A stretch of DNA of 64,000 bases, taken from assembly GCF_000165795.1 (NCBI RefSeq), contig NZ_CM001022.1, positions 124,001-188,000 on the forward strand, given 5' to 3'. The translations under genes were made by a program, and so were the position numbers. The notes under the pieces were generated by a model that worked only from the letters and a program-made list of their open reading frames with translations, searched no databases and had not been told where the DNA came from. The first letter of the stretch is position 1. Every line of letters begins with the position of its first letter. Below are positions 1-8,262 of this stretch, in pieces. Origin of the DNA: Aminomonas paucivorans DSM 12260 (GTDB lineage Bacteria; Synergistota; Synergistia; Synergistales; Synergistaceae).

Positions 1-2
1 GG

Positions 3-539
3 GAGCTTGAGCCGTTGCGCGTCGAAGGTCTGGAACTCCTCAAAGGTGTTCCTCGACGCGATCATCTGGCCGTTCACTGGGGGATGGTCATGGCTGCCTA
101 CCCGTTCTGGTCGGAGGTTGCCATCCAAACCGGTCGTCTTCTGCGGCTTCAGGGTTCTGTTGCTGCGATGCATCTTCAGCGCCGGATCCGCGAGCAATAC
201 GGCGAACGGGAGACGGTTTTCCGAGCGGCCCGCCGCGTGCTGCGTTCGTACCTGGACTGGGGTGTGCTTCAGGAGACCGGCGCAAAAGGTGTCTATTCCG
301 CCGGGATAACGCTGGCCGTTGAGGATTCTCGACGGATCGCTTGGTTGGCAGAAGCATCTCTCCACGCTCGGGCAAGCGGTTCCGCTCCGCTGAAAGATCT
401 GATCGCCAGCCCGAGCCTCTTTCCGTTCCGGATCAGGCTGGTTCAAGCCGAAAGCCTTGTGGCCGCGTCATCCAGACTCGATCTTCTCCGCCACGGGTTG
501 AACGACGACCTGGTCATGCTGCGGAAGCAGATTGGATAA
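3..539 (+). CDS. Hypothetical protein, 3' part only
   Basis: The reading frame is already open at the left edge, so the true start lies outside the window; about 178 residues are visible. There is no signal peptide or membrane segment. A central stretch (RVLRSYLDWGVLQETG, then KGVYS) looks like the recognition helix and wing of a winged-helix fold. I do not recognise the family. Codon use differs from every gene to the right: many codons end in A or T (tcg/gtt/ttg/cgt), whereas the neighbours use almost only C- or G-ending codons. That points to recent acquisition. Small winged-helix proteins of this size occur as accessory genes in defence islands, but that link is a guess because the neighbour on the left is not visible. 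Confidence 0.6.
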   Translation, partial: ELEPLRVEGLELLKGVPRRDHLAVHWGMVMAAYPFWSEVAIQTGRLLRLQGSVAAMHLQRRIREQYGERETVFRAARRVLRSYLDWGVLQETGAKGVYSAGITLAVEDSRRIAWLAEASLHARASGSAPLKDLIASPSLFPFRIRLVQAESLVAASSRLDLLRHGLNDDLVMLRKQIG

Positions 540-617
540 TTCTGGAGTGAAGACAGATGCCTGCCTCTCAATAAGAGGAAGGTGCTGGAAAGGAGCCTCA
601 GGGAGCACTTTGTCCCT

Positions 618-1979
618 TCAATTCACCAGAAAGAACACCCCCGCGCCAGCTAGGTAGCCCAGAAAAGCCAGGGGGGAGAAGCGCTTCAGGTAGTAGGAGA
701 AGGGGATCTTCTCCAGGCCCATCACCGTGACCCCCGAGGCGGAGCCGATGATGAGCAGGCTGCCTCCGGTGACGGCGCAGTAGGCCAGGAAGGTCCAGAA
801 GACCCCGTTGGCGGCGAAGGCTCCCGTGTGGGCCACGGGGTACATGCCCATGGTCCCCGCCACCAGGGCCACGTTGTCCAGGAAGGACGAGCAGATTCCC
901 AGGACGAAGGCGATGGTCTCGGGTCGGGGGAACCAGGCGTTGAGGAGCTTCGACAGGTCTCCCAACTGTCCCGCCGTCTCCAGGGCCCCCACGGCCATGA
1001 GGATCCCCAGGAAGAAGAGCACCGTGGTCATGTCCACCCGGGAGAAGGACCCCCCCACCCGAAGGGCCTGCATCTCCTCCTCCGGGCAGTGCCAGTAGAG
1101 CCGGTCCGTGTAGACCCACAGGACCACCAGTCCCAGCAGCACCCCCATGAAGGCGGGCAGTTCCAGGACGCTCTGGAGCACCGGCACCAGGGCCAGGGAC
1201 AGGAGGGCCGTCAGGAGGACCACGTCCCGGGCGCGCCGGGAAATTCGCCCGTCCGCCTCCGGGGTCGTCCGGGCCACCGGGGCGTCCTGGGGCAGCTGGA
1301 AGGTGGCCAGGGCCAGGGGCACCAGCAGCATGGCCAGGCTGGAGGGGAGCACGTGGACCACCTGGTGCCCCGCCGTGAGGTTTTCCCCGGTCCACAGCAG
1401 CAGGGTGGTCACGTCCCCGATGGGGGACCAGGCCCCTCCTGCGTTGGCGGCGATGACCAGCATGCAGGCGTGCACCAGCCGGGTGTCCCGGTCCGGCACC
1501 AGCTTGCGCAGGATGGCCACCATGACGATCACCGTGGCCAGGTTGCCCAGCAGGGCGGAGAGGAAGAAGGCGACCCCGGAGGCCGTCCAGAGGAGTTTTC
1601 GCTGGTTCCGGGCGGTGAGGCGCCCCGAGAGGGCCTGGAAGCCCCCGTGGGTGTCCACCAGGTTGATGATGGCCATGGAGCCCAGGACGAAGAACAGGGT
1701 CCCCGACACGTCCCCCAGGTGTTGGGTCAGGGCGAACTCGGTGAACTGGTACACCTGGTCGTGGAAGGGCAGGGCCGCGAAGTTGGGGAAGCCCTGGATG
1801 AGCCGGGCGATCACCGGATTGGGGTGGTTTCCGAAGATCCCCGTGGCGTCCACCAGGAGCACCCCCCAGAGGAGGATGCACAGCCCCAGGGCCGTGGCGG
1901 CCTTGTTCACCCGGAGGCGTTCCTCGAAGGCCACCCCCAGGATCCCCAGGACGAAGAGGAGAGGCATCAGCGCGTACAT
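618..1979 (-). CDS. nhaD: NhaD-type Na+/H+ antiporter
   Basis: Predicted inner-membrane sodium/proton antiporter of 453 residues, the usual length for the NhaD/ArsB-like ion transporter superfamily, with about twelve hydrophobic segments. Family-typical stretches are the early GIFGNHPNP region, SALLGNLATVIVMVAIL, and AANAGGAWSPIGDVTTLLLW with its conserved Gly-Gly-Ala and Ser/Thr positions in a broken helix. The first good start is the ATG with a purine-rich ribosome site (AAGGGCGGTGG) upstream. The frame stays open further upstream, but that part overlaps the divergent fmdE-like gene and reads as arginine-rich non-protein. In a bacterium using several Na+-coupled amino-acid carriers, such an antiporter would keep the sodium gradient. 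The gene stands alone on the minus strand. Confidence 0.85.
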   Translation of the reverse strand: MYALMPLLFVLGILGVAFEERLRVNKAATALGLCILLWGVLLVDATGIFGNHPNPVIARLIQGFPNFAALPFHDQVYQFTEFALTQHLGDVSGTLFFVLGSMAIINLVDTHGGFQALSGRLTARNQRKLLWTASGVAFFLSALLGNLATVIVMVAILRKLVPDRDTRLVHACMLVIAANAGGAWSPIGDVTTLLLWTGENLTAGHQVVHVLPSSLAMLLVPLALATFQLPQDAPVARTTPEADGRISRRARDVVLLTALLSLALVPVLQSVLELPAFMGVLLGLVVLWVYTDRLYWHCPEEEMQALRVGGSFSRVDMTTVLFFLGILMAVGALETAGQLGDLSKLLNAWFPRPETIAFVLGICSSFLDNVALVAGTMGMYPVAHTGAFAANGVFWTFLAYCAVTGGSLLIIGSASGVTVMGLEKIPFSYYLKRFSPLAFLGYLAGAGVFFLVN

Positions 1980-2070
1980 GGTTCCACCGCCCTTCGCAAG
2001 GATGCGACGCGGTCCCATCGTACCATCTCGCCCCCGTGGTAGGCTTACGGATGAAAGGGAGGTGGTTTTT

Positions 2071-2670
2071 CTGAGCACGACGCTTACGGAAGAACAGATC
2101 CGGCGGGCCGAGGAGTTCCACGGCCACTGGTGTCCCGGCCTGGCCTGGGGGCTTCGGGCGGCGGAGTGGGCCCTGCGGGAGGTGGGGTGCGCGGGGGACG
2201 AGGACGTGGTGACGGTGGCGGAGACGGACATGTGCGGCGTGGACGCCCTGCAGGTTCTGTTGAGCTGCACTGCGGGCAAGGGAAACCTGCTGATCCGCAA
2301 CCGGGGCAAGGTGGCTTTCTCGTTCTACCGGAGGGGGGATGGGGTGTCCCTGCGCCTGGTGGCCCGGACTCTGCCGGACCCGGCGGAGGAGGAGACCCGG
2401 ACCCTGAGGGAGAATCCCTGCCGAACGGCGGAGCAGGAGGCCCGGCTGGGGGAGCTGCGGGCGGCCCGGGCCCGCCGGATCCTGGAGTTGCCCCTGGAGG
2501 AACTCTTCGAGCGGAAGGAGACGACGGAACCGGTGCCGCCGGTGGCCCCCATGGAGCCTTCGGTGGTCTGCGCCGCCTGCGGGGAGAAGGTCATGGAGAC
2601 CCACGCCCGGCTCCGTCGGGGTCGGGTGCTCTGCGAGGCCTGTTTCGAGACGGAGATGCCCCGAAAATAG
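2071..2670 (+). CDS. FmdE-family protein with C-terminal zinc finger
   Basis: About 199 residues. The N-terminal two thirds carry the FmdE domain signature: HGHWCPGLAWG near residue 15 and DMCGVDALQVLLSCTAGKGN around residue 50, with the conserved His and Cys ligands. The C-terminal part has a CxxC...CxxC zinc finger (VVCAACGEKV and LCEACFE), a common ending in this family. The family takes its name from subunit E of formylmethanofuran dehydrogenase, but stand-alone bacterial copies have no proven reaction; a metal- or molybdo/tungsto-cofactor role is usually suspected. Start choice: a strong site AAGGGAGGTG lies 8 nt before a CTG codon; a GTG at 2062 lies inside that site and is a worse fit. 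The gene converges on an iron-complex-type ABC transporter, a frequent neighbour of fmdE-like genes. Confidence 0.75.
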   Translation: MSTTLTEEQIRRAEEFHGHWCPGLAWGLRAAEWALREVGCAGDEDVVTVAETDMCGVDALQVLLSCTAGKGNLLIRNRGKVAFSFYRRGDGVSLRLVARTLPDPAEEETRTLRENPCRTAEQEARLGELRAARARRILELPLEELFERKETTEPVPPVAPMEPSVVCAACGEKVMETHARLRRGRVLCEACFETEMPRK

Positions 2671-2678
2671 GGGAGGCG

Positions 2679-3437
2679 TCAGGTCCGGAAGGGGACGACC
2701 ACGGGGAAGCCCCCGAACCGGGCCAGCTGGACCGGAAGGTCGTAGACCTCCTCCAGCACGGGGGCGGAGATCTCCTCCCGGGTCAGCAGGTGGCGCACCC
2801 GGCCCTTCTTGAGGAAGAGGAACCGGTCTCCGTAGCGGAAGGCGGTGTTCAGGTCGTGGAGGGTGAGGATGACCCCTAGGTCCCGCTCCGCGGCGCAGCG
2901 GCGGAGGAGCTGGAGGATTTCCACCTGGTTGCGCAGGTCCAGGTTGCTGGTGGGCTCGTCCAGAAGGAGGATGCGCGGTTCCTGGGCCAGCGCCCGGGCC
3001 AGGAGTACCTTCTGGGCCTCCCCGCCGCTCATCTCGTCCAGGGACCTCAGGGCCAGGGACTGAAGTCCCAGGTCCTCCAATGCTCGTTCCACCGCTTCGT
3101 GGTCCCGCCGGCTGATCCGTCCCCGGATATGGGGGAGGCGTCCCAGGAGCACCGCGTCGTACACCGCCAGGCGACGGGGTTCGGACCGCTGGGGGACGTA
3201 CCCCAGGGTCCGGGCGACGTCCTTTGCCCCCAATCGGTCCAGGGGGCGGTCCCCTAGGAGAACGGTCCCCCCGTGGGGGCTCAAGAGGCCGTCCAGGCAC
3301 CGGAGGAGGGTGGTCTTGCCGGAGCCGTTGGGGCCCAGCAGCACCAGCATCTCTCCGGGGTGGACCCGATGGGAGATCTGCCGGAGCACCTCTCGGGGAG
3401 GGTAGCGGAAGTCCAGTCCTTCGGCCTGGAGGATCAT
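2679..3437 (-). CDS. ABC transporter ATP-binding protein, iron-complex type
   Basis: Cytoplasmic ATPase of 252 residues that would power the permease encoded just upstream. Walker A is GPNGSGKTT near residue 34, the signature is MSGGEAQKVLLARAL, Walker B is RILLLDEPTSNLD, and the H-loop is LTLHDLN. These are typical of the FecE/BtuD group for ferric-siderophore, heme or cobalamin uptake. The start ATG overlaps the permease stop by 4 nt (ATGA), so the two are translationally coupled. The gene ends 8 nt from the convergent FmdE-family gene, leaving no room for a separate terminator. The substrate cannot be read from the sequence; iron complexes, cobalamin or another metal complex are possible. 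Confidence 0.88.
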   Translation of the reverse strand: MILQAEGLDFRYPPREVLRQISHRVHPGEMLVLLGPNGSGKTTLLRCLDGLLSPHGGTVLLGDRPLDRLGAKDVARTLGYVPQRSEPRRLAVYDAVLLGRLPHIRGRISRRDHEAVERALEDLGLQSLALRSLDEMSGGEAQKVLLARALAQEPRILLLDEPTSNLDLRNQVEILQLLRRCAAERDLGVILTLHDLNTAFRYGDRFLFLKKGRVRHLLTREEISAPVLEEVYDLPVQLARFGGFPVVVPFRT

Positions 3438-4501
3438 AGGGCGTTTTTCCGGAGGACCAGGAAGAGGAACAGGGGCACGCCCAGGAACGACGTGACCACG
3501 GAGACCGGGAGGATGCGGGGGGCCAGGAAGGTGCGCGCCCCCAGGTCCGCCAGCAGGAGGATCAGGGACCCCAGGAGGGCGGAGCCGGGAAGAAGGTAGC
3601 GGTGGTCGTCCCCCAGCAGGCCCCGGAGCAGGTGGGGACCCAAAAGCCCCACGAAGCCGATGACCCCCACGAAGGCCACCACGGCGGAGGTCACCAGGGC
3701 CGAGGCCAGCATCCCCCCCAGACGAACCCTCCGCACCGGGACGCCCAGGGAGGCGGCGGTTTCCTCCCCCGCGGCGAGGGCGTTGTAGTGCCAGCGGTGG
3801 AGGAGGAAGAACCCCCCCGTCGCCGAGACCACCAGCCCCATCAGGACGAGGGAAGGCCAGCGGACCCGGGAGAGGTCCCCGAAGGTCCAGAAGACCATGG
3901 CCGCCAGCTGGCTGTCGTCGGCGAAGAACTGGAGCACCAGCGTCCCGGCGGTGAAGAGGGTTCCCAGGGCTACCCCCGAGAGGATGATGCTCTCCGACGT
4001 GCTGCCCCGCCGTCCCGAAAGGAGCAGGAGGATGCCCGTGCAGAAGAGGCTCCCCAGGAAGGCGCAGGTGACCGTCAGGGACAGATGGGTCACCGCCACG
4101 GCGTCCGCCAGGGTGCTGCCCATGCCGCCACCCCCCAGGAACATCACCGAAAGGGCGGCCCCGAAGGCTGCGGCGTGGGAGATCCCCAGGGTGAAGGGCG
4201 AAGCCAGGGGGTTCTGGAGGAGGGTCTGAAGGCAGGCTCCCGCCATGGCGAGCCCGGAGCCCACGGCCAGGGCGCAGAGGGCCTGGGGGAGCCGGATGTT
4301 CCAGACCACCAGCTTCATTTGGCGGGGTGCGTCCTCCTCCAGGAGGGCCCGGAGGACCTCCGTCCAGGAGAGGGGGATGGCTCCGATGCGCAGGGAGAGC
4401 AGGAAGAGGAGGCACAAAGCCCCCCCCAGAGCCCACAGCCCGAGCTGTTTGCGCCGGACGTGGGCCTCGTAGGGGGAGCGGATCGGCCGGGGCAGGGTCA
4501 C
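3434..4501 (-). CDS. ABC transporter permease, FecCD/BtuC family
   Basis: Inner-membrane permease of 355 residues with about ten hydrophobic segments. Typical FecCD features are RLPQALCALAVGSGLAMAGACLQ near residues 70-90, NPLASPFTLGISHAAAFGA, and the cytoplasmic coupling region GEETAASLGVPVRRVR. The C-terminal GVIGFVGLLGPHLLR motif is also present. Start is GTG, overlapping the stop of the binding-protein gene by 4 nt (GTGA); the stop overlaps the ATPase start in the same way. The N-terminus has a basic cytoplasmic tail before the first helix. It forms the membrane channel for the substrate delivered by the upstream binding protein. Confidence 0.88.
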   Translation of the reverse strand: MTLPRPIRSPYEAHVRRKQLGLWALGGALCLLFLLSLRIGAIPLSWTEVLRALLEEDAPRQMKLVVWNIRLPQALCALAVGSGLAMAGACLQTLLQNPLASPFTLGISHAAAFGAALSVMFLGGGGMGSTLADAVAVTHLSLTVTCAFLGSLFCTGILLLLSGRRGSTSESIILSGVALGTLFTAGTLVLQFFADDSQLAAMVFWTFGDLSRVRWPSLVLMGLVVSATGGFFLLHRWHYNALAAGEETAASLGVPVRRVRLGGMLASALVTSAVVAFVGVIGFVGLLGPHLLRGLLGDDHRYLLPGSALLGSLILLLADLGARTFLAPRILPVSVVTSFLGVPLFLFLVLRKNAL

Positions 4502-5598
4502 CGAAGGGAAAGGCGGCGCAGAGCCTGTCCCTGGAAGGAACGGTCCATCTCCGCGAAGACCGGCTTGCCCACGAAGAAACGGAAGATTTCGTCCGCCTTC
4601 TTGCGCGGGTCCACGTCTCGGAACCGCTCGGGGAAGAGAACCTTCCCGACGAAATAGGCGTTGGCCAGGATGCACTCGAAGTTCTGGGTATACCAGTTGT
4701 AGGGCAGCACCCCGTAGACCCGTCCCTCCCGCACCGCCGCCAGATCGCGCCACAGGGGGTCGGAACGGAGGTCGTCCAGGGCGCTGGTCCCGGCGGGCGA
4801 TCCGAGGGTGGAGAGGTCCACGAACAGGACCCGGGGGTTCCAGCGCAGCAGGTCCTCCCGGTTCACGTCGGTCCGGGTGGCTCCCTTGGCCCCCGACTTC
4901 GTCACCACGTTGTCCACCCCCAGGAAGACGAAGGGGGGGTAGTCCGTTTCCGTGGAGAGCGGGCCGTGGGCCCCCCGGAAGGAGACGCCTCCCACGTAGC
5001 ATCGGGGCTGGCTCTGCGGGGGCAGGTTCCGGGTGCGCCGCGCCAGGTCCTGGATGGTCCGTTCCGTGAAGCGGATGACCTCCTCGGCCCGGGCCTGTCT
5101 GCCCGTCGCCCTCCCCAGGGTGCGCAGGGAGGCGTAGAGGTCGTCCCTGTGCCCCGTCAGGTTGCCGTACTTCAGGGGGAGGACGGGGATGCCCGTGGCC
5201 TCCTGGAGCTTTCGAGCGGGAGTCCCGTTTTCCGGGTCCGTCTTCAGGATGCCCTGGGGCTGCCGGGGCAGGGCCAGGACCAGCTCGGGGCGGGTGAAGC
5301 CCCGAAACTCGCCGATGAGGGGCAGCTTCTGGAGTTCCCGATGGGCCAGGAAGTAGGGTCGCGGGTCCACGGGGAGATGGCGCCGTTCGATGTCCTCCAC
5401 CCCCACCGCCCGGTCCTGAACCTGCAGGTACGTGGCCAGGCGGAGGCACCCGGACCCGGAGCAGAGGATCCGCTCCCAGGGAAGGGAGGAAAGGGGCTTG
5501 CCGAAGGCGTCGAGAACCGGTTCCGCCGCCCCCGCGGGGAAGGCGGAAAGAACCCCCAGAGCCAGGATGCCGCAGAGAAGCGACGCGATGCGTTTCAT
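4498..5598 (-). CDS. ABC transporter substrate-binding protein, iron-complex type
   Basis: Exported binding protein of 366 residues. It starts with a clear signal peptide (MKRIASLLCGILALGVLSAF, cleavage near AGAAEP). The mature part has the FecB/BtuF two-lobe pattern: RLATYLQVQDRAVGVED in the first lobe, a long connecting helix, WNPRVLFVDLSTL, and REGRVYGVLPYNWYTQNFECILANAY in the second lobe. No lipobox cysteine is present, so it is probably a soluble periplasmic protein, which fits a diderm cell. It is first in a three-gene operon with the permease and ATPase, joined by 4-nt overlaps. The ligand is unknown; the facing FmdE-family gene suggests a metal complex. Confidence 0.85.
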   Translation of the reverse strand: MKRIASLLCGILALGVLSAFPAGAAEPVLDAFGKPLSSLPWERILCSGSGCLRLATYLQVQDRAVGVEDIERRHLPVDPRPYFLAHRELQKLPLIGEFRGFTRPELVLALPRQPQGILKTDPENGTPARKLQEATGIPVLPLKYGNLTGHRDDLYASLRTLGRATGRQARAEEVIRFTERTIQDLARRTRNLPPQSQPRCYVGGVSFRGAHGPLSTETDYPPFVFLGVDNVVTKSGAKGATRTDVNREDLLRWNPRVLFVDLSTLGSPAGTSALDDLRSDPLWRDLAAVREGRVYGVLPYNWYTQNFECILANAYFVGKVLFPERFRDVDPRKKADEIFRFFVGKPVFAEMDRSFQGQALRRLSLR

Positions 5599-5659
5599 GT
5601 TCCATTTCCTTTCGGGGAAACCCGAGGGGATGGTAACACGTTTTTCTGAGTTCGTAACA

Positions 5660-5703
5660 CCGACGCCCCCTCCCCGACCGGGAAGGCGGGGCAGGGGGGC
5701 GTC
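5660..5703 (-). terminator. Stem-loop after the DDAH-family gene
   Basis: Nine-base-pair outer stem (GACGCCCCC with GGGGGCGTC) enclosing an inner CCCC/GGGG stem. It lies between the end of the minus-strand hydrolase gene and the start of the next minus-strand operon. There is no clean U-run after it, so termination is likely but weak. Confidence 0.45.
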
Positions 5704-5724
5704 GGGAGAAACCCGTTCTGTCGC

Positions 5725-6495
5725 CTAGAACCTCAGGGAGAGGCAGGAGAGCCCCCCGTCCAGCTTGCGGTACTCCGACGTGTCGGTCAGCAGCACCTCG
5801 TACCCCGCCTTCCGGACCTCCCGCTCCACCGTGGGGTAGCCCAGGGGCACCAGGACCCGGTCGTTCACCCAGATGCAGTTGGCCCCGTAGGCCTCCTCCG
5901 GGGGCACCACGATCTTGCGGAAGCGCCGGAACTCCGGCTTGTCCACGAACTCCCCCGACACCAGCAGGGTGTCGTTCTCGATGTAGTTCACCCCGGTCTT
6001 CAGGTGCAGCACCTTCTCCAGGGGCACCTCCGACCCGGTGAGGCCGTACCGGTTCAGGATGGCCAGGAACTGGCGGATCCCCTCCTCGTTGGTCCGGGCG
6101 GAGCGACCCACGTAGAAGTGATCCCCCACCATCATCACGTCTCCCCCCTCCAGGGTGCCCGGGGTCTGGATGGATTCGATCCGCTCCGGGGGGAAGAACT
6201 CCCGGAGGGTGGGAAGCATCTCCCGGGCCTCCCCGTTGCGGCTGGCCGCCCCGGGGTTGCTCACGATGGCGCAGTGCCGGGTGAGCACCGCCGTGTCCTC
6301 CACGAAGCACGAATCGGGGTAGGCCTCCAGGGGCTCCAGCACCCGCACCTTCACCCCGCAGGCCGCCAGGGCTTCGCGATAGGCCTGGTGCTGTTTCACC
6401 GCCAGGTCGTAGTCCGGACGGCCCAGCTCCGGGGCGGAGGTGATGCCCTCCACCAGGGAGCGGGCGGGCTTGCGCACGATGACGTTCTGGAACAT
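5725..6495 (-). CDS. Dimethylarginine dimethylaminohydrolase (DDAH) family protein
   Basis: Cytoplasmic guanidine-modifying enzyme of 256 residues, the normal DDAH length; arginine deiminase itself is about 400 residues. It hydrolyses N-methylated arginines, or related guanidino compounds, to citrulline and an amine. Visible motifs are YPDSCFVEDTAVL, GTLEGGDVM (carboxylates that bind the guanidinium), the catalytic histidine in LHLKTGVNYIENDTLLV, and the nucleophile cysteine near the C-terminus in LDGGLSCLSLRF. It is followed upstream on the same strand by an AGCS amino-acid carrier, 22 nt away, so the two probably form an operon for uptake and breakdown of an amino acid. Arginine, or an arginine derivative, is the likely substrate; the exact one is not settled by sequence. 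Confidence 0.85.
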   Translation of the reverse strand: MFQNVIVRKPARSLVEGITSAPELGRPDYDLAVKQHQAYREALAACGVKVRVLEPLEAYPDSCFVEDTAVLTRHCAIVSNPGAASRNGEAREMLPTLREFFPPERIESIQTPGTLEGGDVMMVGDHFYVGRSARTNEEGIRQFLAILNRYGLTGSEVPLEKVLHLKTGVNYIENDTLLVSGEFVDKPEFRRFRKIVVPPEEAYGANCIWVNDRVLVPLGYPTVEREVRKAGYEVLLTDTSEYRKLDGGLSCLSLRF

Positions 6496-6517
6496 GAGAA
6501 TCCCTCCTTGAGATGGG

Positions 6518-8029
6518 TTACGAAAGATCGGTGCAGCCTTCGCCCTCGGGAGCGCTCCCGGGGCGTTCGTCCCGGACTTCCGGGACCTCCTCCTCGTAGA
6601 AGACCCGGAAGGTCGGATCCACCACCCCTTCTCCCAGGTAGCGCGCCTTGTAGTCCTTCAGCAGGGCCAGGAAGCGGGGGGTCAGGAACAGCAGGGCCAG
6701 GATGTTGGCGAAGATGGGCAGGGCGGTGGAGGCGTCGGAGAAGACCCAGATCAGCGTCCCCGGGTAGCCGAACCACACGGCGATGTACACCAGGGCCAGG
6801 CTGGGGAGGGGGTAGGTCCACTTGTAGAAGCTCAGGATGCCCCGCTTCAGGGGGGATTCCCCCACCAGGTAGCGCACCACCACCTCGATCTGGGCGTAGA
6901 CGCCGCTGGAGGTGGTGAGACCGAAGATGAACACCGCCAGGGCCAGGATGACCCGCCCGAATCGGCCGATGCCCTGCTCGAAGGCCGCAAGGGTGAGGGT
7001 GGCCCCGTCCAGGCCGCTGGACCATTGCCCCGAGGAGACGATCACCAGGCAGGTGATGCTGCACACCACGAAGGTGTCCACGAAGACCTCGAAGATCCCC
7101 ATGAGCCCCTGGCGGACCGGGTGGTCCACCTGGGCGGTGGCGTGGATCATGGGGGCGGACCCCCAGCCCGCCTCGTTGCTGAACACGGAGCGGGAGAGCC
7201 CCACCTTGATGGCCTGGGTCACCGTGGCGCCCAGGAATCCCCCGAAGGCGGCGCTGCCCGTGAAGGCGCTCTGGAAGATCAGGGCCACCGCTGCGGGAAG
7301 GGCGGGGGCGTTGCGGACCAGGATGAAGAGCCCCGCGGCGATGTAGAAGAGGCACATGAAGGGAACCAGCTTGGAGGCGATGCGCCCCATGGTGCGGAAG
7401 CCCCCGCTGATCATGACGTAGAGAAGCAGGGTGTAGACGATCCCCACGGTGGTCATGGGGATCTGGAAGGTGTTCCCCACGGCCTCGGAGACCGTGTAGG
7501 TCTGGATGTTGATGAAGTAGGCGGTGCAGAAGCCGAAGGCGAAGAGGCCGCTCAGAAAATGGAAGAGCCCCTTCCTGCCCTGTTCCACCCCGATGCCCTT
7601 GTGCATGTAGTAGTTGGGGCCCCCGTAGGTCTCCCCTCCCGCGTCCCGGGAGCGGTAGTGCACCGCCAGGGTGATCTCCCCCATCTTGATGATCATCCCC
7701 ACCAGGGCGGCGAGCCACATCCAGAACACCGCCCCGGGGCCCCCCGTGGCGATGGCCGTGGCCACACCCCCGATGTTCCCCACCCCGATGGTGGTCCCCA
7801 GGGCCATGCTCATGGCCTCGGCGGAGGAGAGGATGCCCGTGCGGCTCCGCTCTTCTCCCCGTCCCAGGATGCTGTTCCAGGCGTGTCTCATGGCCACCCC
7901 GAAACCGCGGAACTGGAAGAACCCCGTGCGCAGGGTCAGATAGAACCCCGTGCCCAGGATGGCCAGCACCAGGGGCATGCCCCACATGTAGTCCCACACG
8001 ATGACGCTGACGAGATCGATGAAGCTCAT
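6518..8029 (-). CDS. AGCS-family sodium:amino-acid symporter
   Basis: Inner-membrane carrier of 503 residues with about ten to eleven hydrophobic segments. AGCS signatures are TGFFQFRGFG near the N-terminus, TTIGVGNIGGVATAIATGGPGAVFW in the first conserved segment, and SNEAGWGSAPMIHATAQVDHPVRQG mid-protein. The family brings in alanine, glycine or related amino acids with Na+. The start is the ATG with AAAGGAG upstream; an earlier in-frame ATG encodes an implausible basic N-terminus. The C-terminal 50 residues are hydrophilic and acidic, longer than usual. The gene shares a divergent control region with the Lrp-type regulator and an operon with the DDAH-family gene. Confidence 0.88.
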   Translation of the reverse strand: MSFIDLVSVIVWDYMWGMPLVLAILGTGFYLTLRTGFFQFRGFGVAMRHAWNSILGRGEERSRTGILSSAEAMSMALGTTIGVGNIGGVATAIATGGPGAVFWMWLAALVGMIIKMGEITLAVHYRSRDAGGETYGGPNYYMHKGIGVEQGRKGLFHFLSGLFAFGFCTAYFINIQTYTVSEAVGNTFQIPMTTVGIVYTLLLYVMISGGFRTMGRIASKLVPFMCLFYIAAGLFILVRNAPALPAAVALIFQSAFTGSAAFGGFLGATVTQAIKVGLSRSVFSNEAGWGSAPMIHATAQVDHPVRQGLMGIFEVFVDTFVVCSITCLVIVSSGQWSSGLDGATLTLAAFEQGIGRFGRVILALAVFIFGLTTSSGVYAQIEVVVRYLVGESPLKRGILSFYKWTYPLPSLALVYIAVWFGYPGTLIWVFSDASTALPIFANILALLFLTPRFLALLKDYKARYLGEGVVDPTFRVFYEEEVPEVRDERPGSAPEGEGCTDLS

Positions 8030-8262
8030 CCCTCCGCTCCTTTCTCTCCCCTCCGGTTGCGCCATGCCGGTGTCCCGGCCCCTCCGCCCTGCTCGGGGCG
8101 GACCTCCCCGGACCTCCGGGGGCTTTTCCCCAGGAGATCCCTGGGATAAAAAATAACAAAACCCCGGAACGCCTTGGAGGGTTACGTTAAGTTCCATGGG
8201 AAATTTTCCGAAAAGAATACGGAGAACGGGGCCGAAACCTGCCGTTCGTCAGGAGGATGGGG
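8030..8262. promoter_or_regulatory. Divergent control region between AGCS carrier and lrp-type gene
   Basis: No gene is seen here. It holds an A/T-rich tract around 8146-8160 and a near-perfect palindrome GGAAATTTTCC at 8199-8209, both unusual in this GC-rich DNA and typical of Lrp-family binding regions. The encoded regulator may act here on itself and on the carrier. I could not fix -35/-10 boxes with confidence. Confidence 0.45.

Noticed and set aside
598-3300. A 900-codon open frame on the minus strand across nhaD and fmdE-like genes
   Set aside because: It is Pro/Gly/Arg-rich, matches no fold, and runs across two clear genes in other frames; long open frames arise by chance at this GC content.
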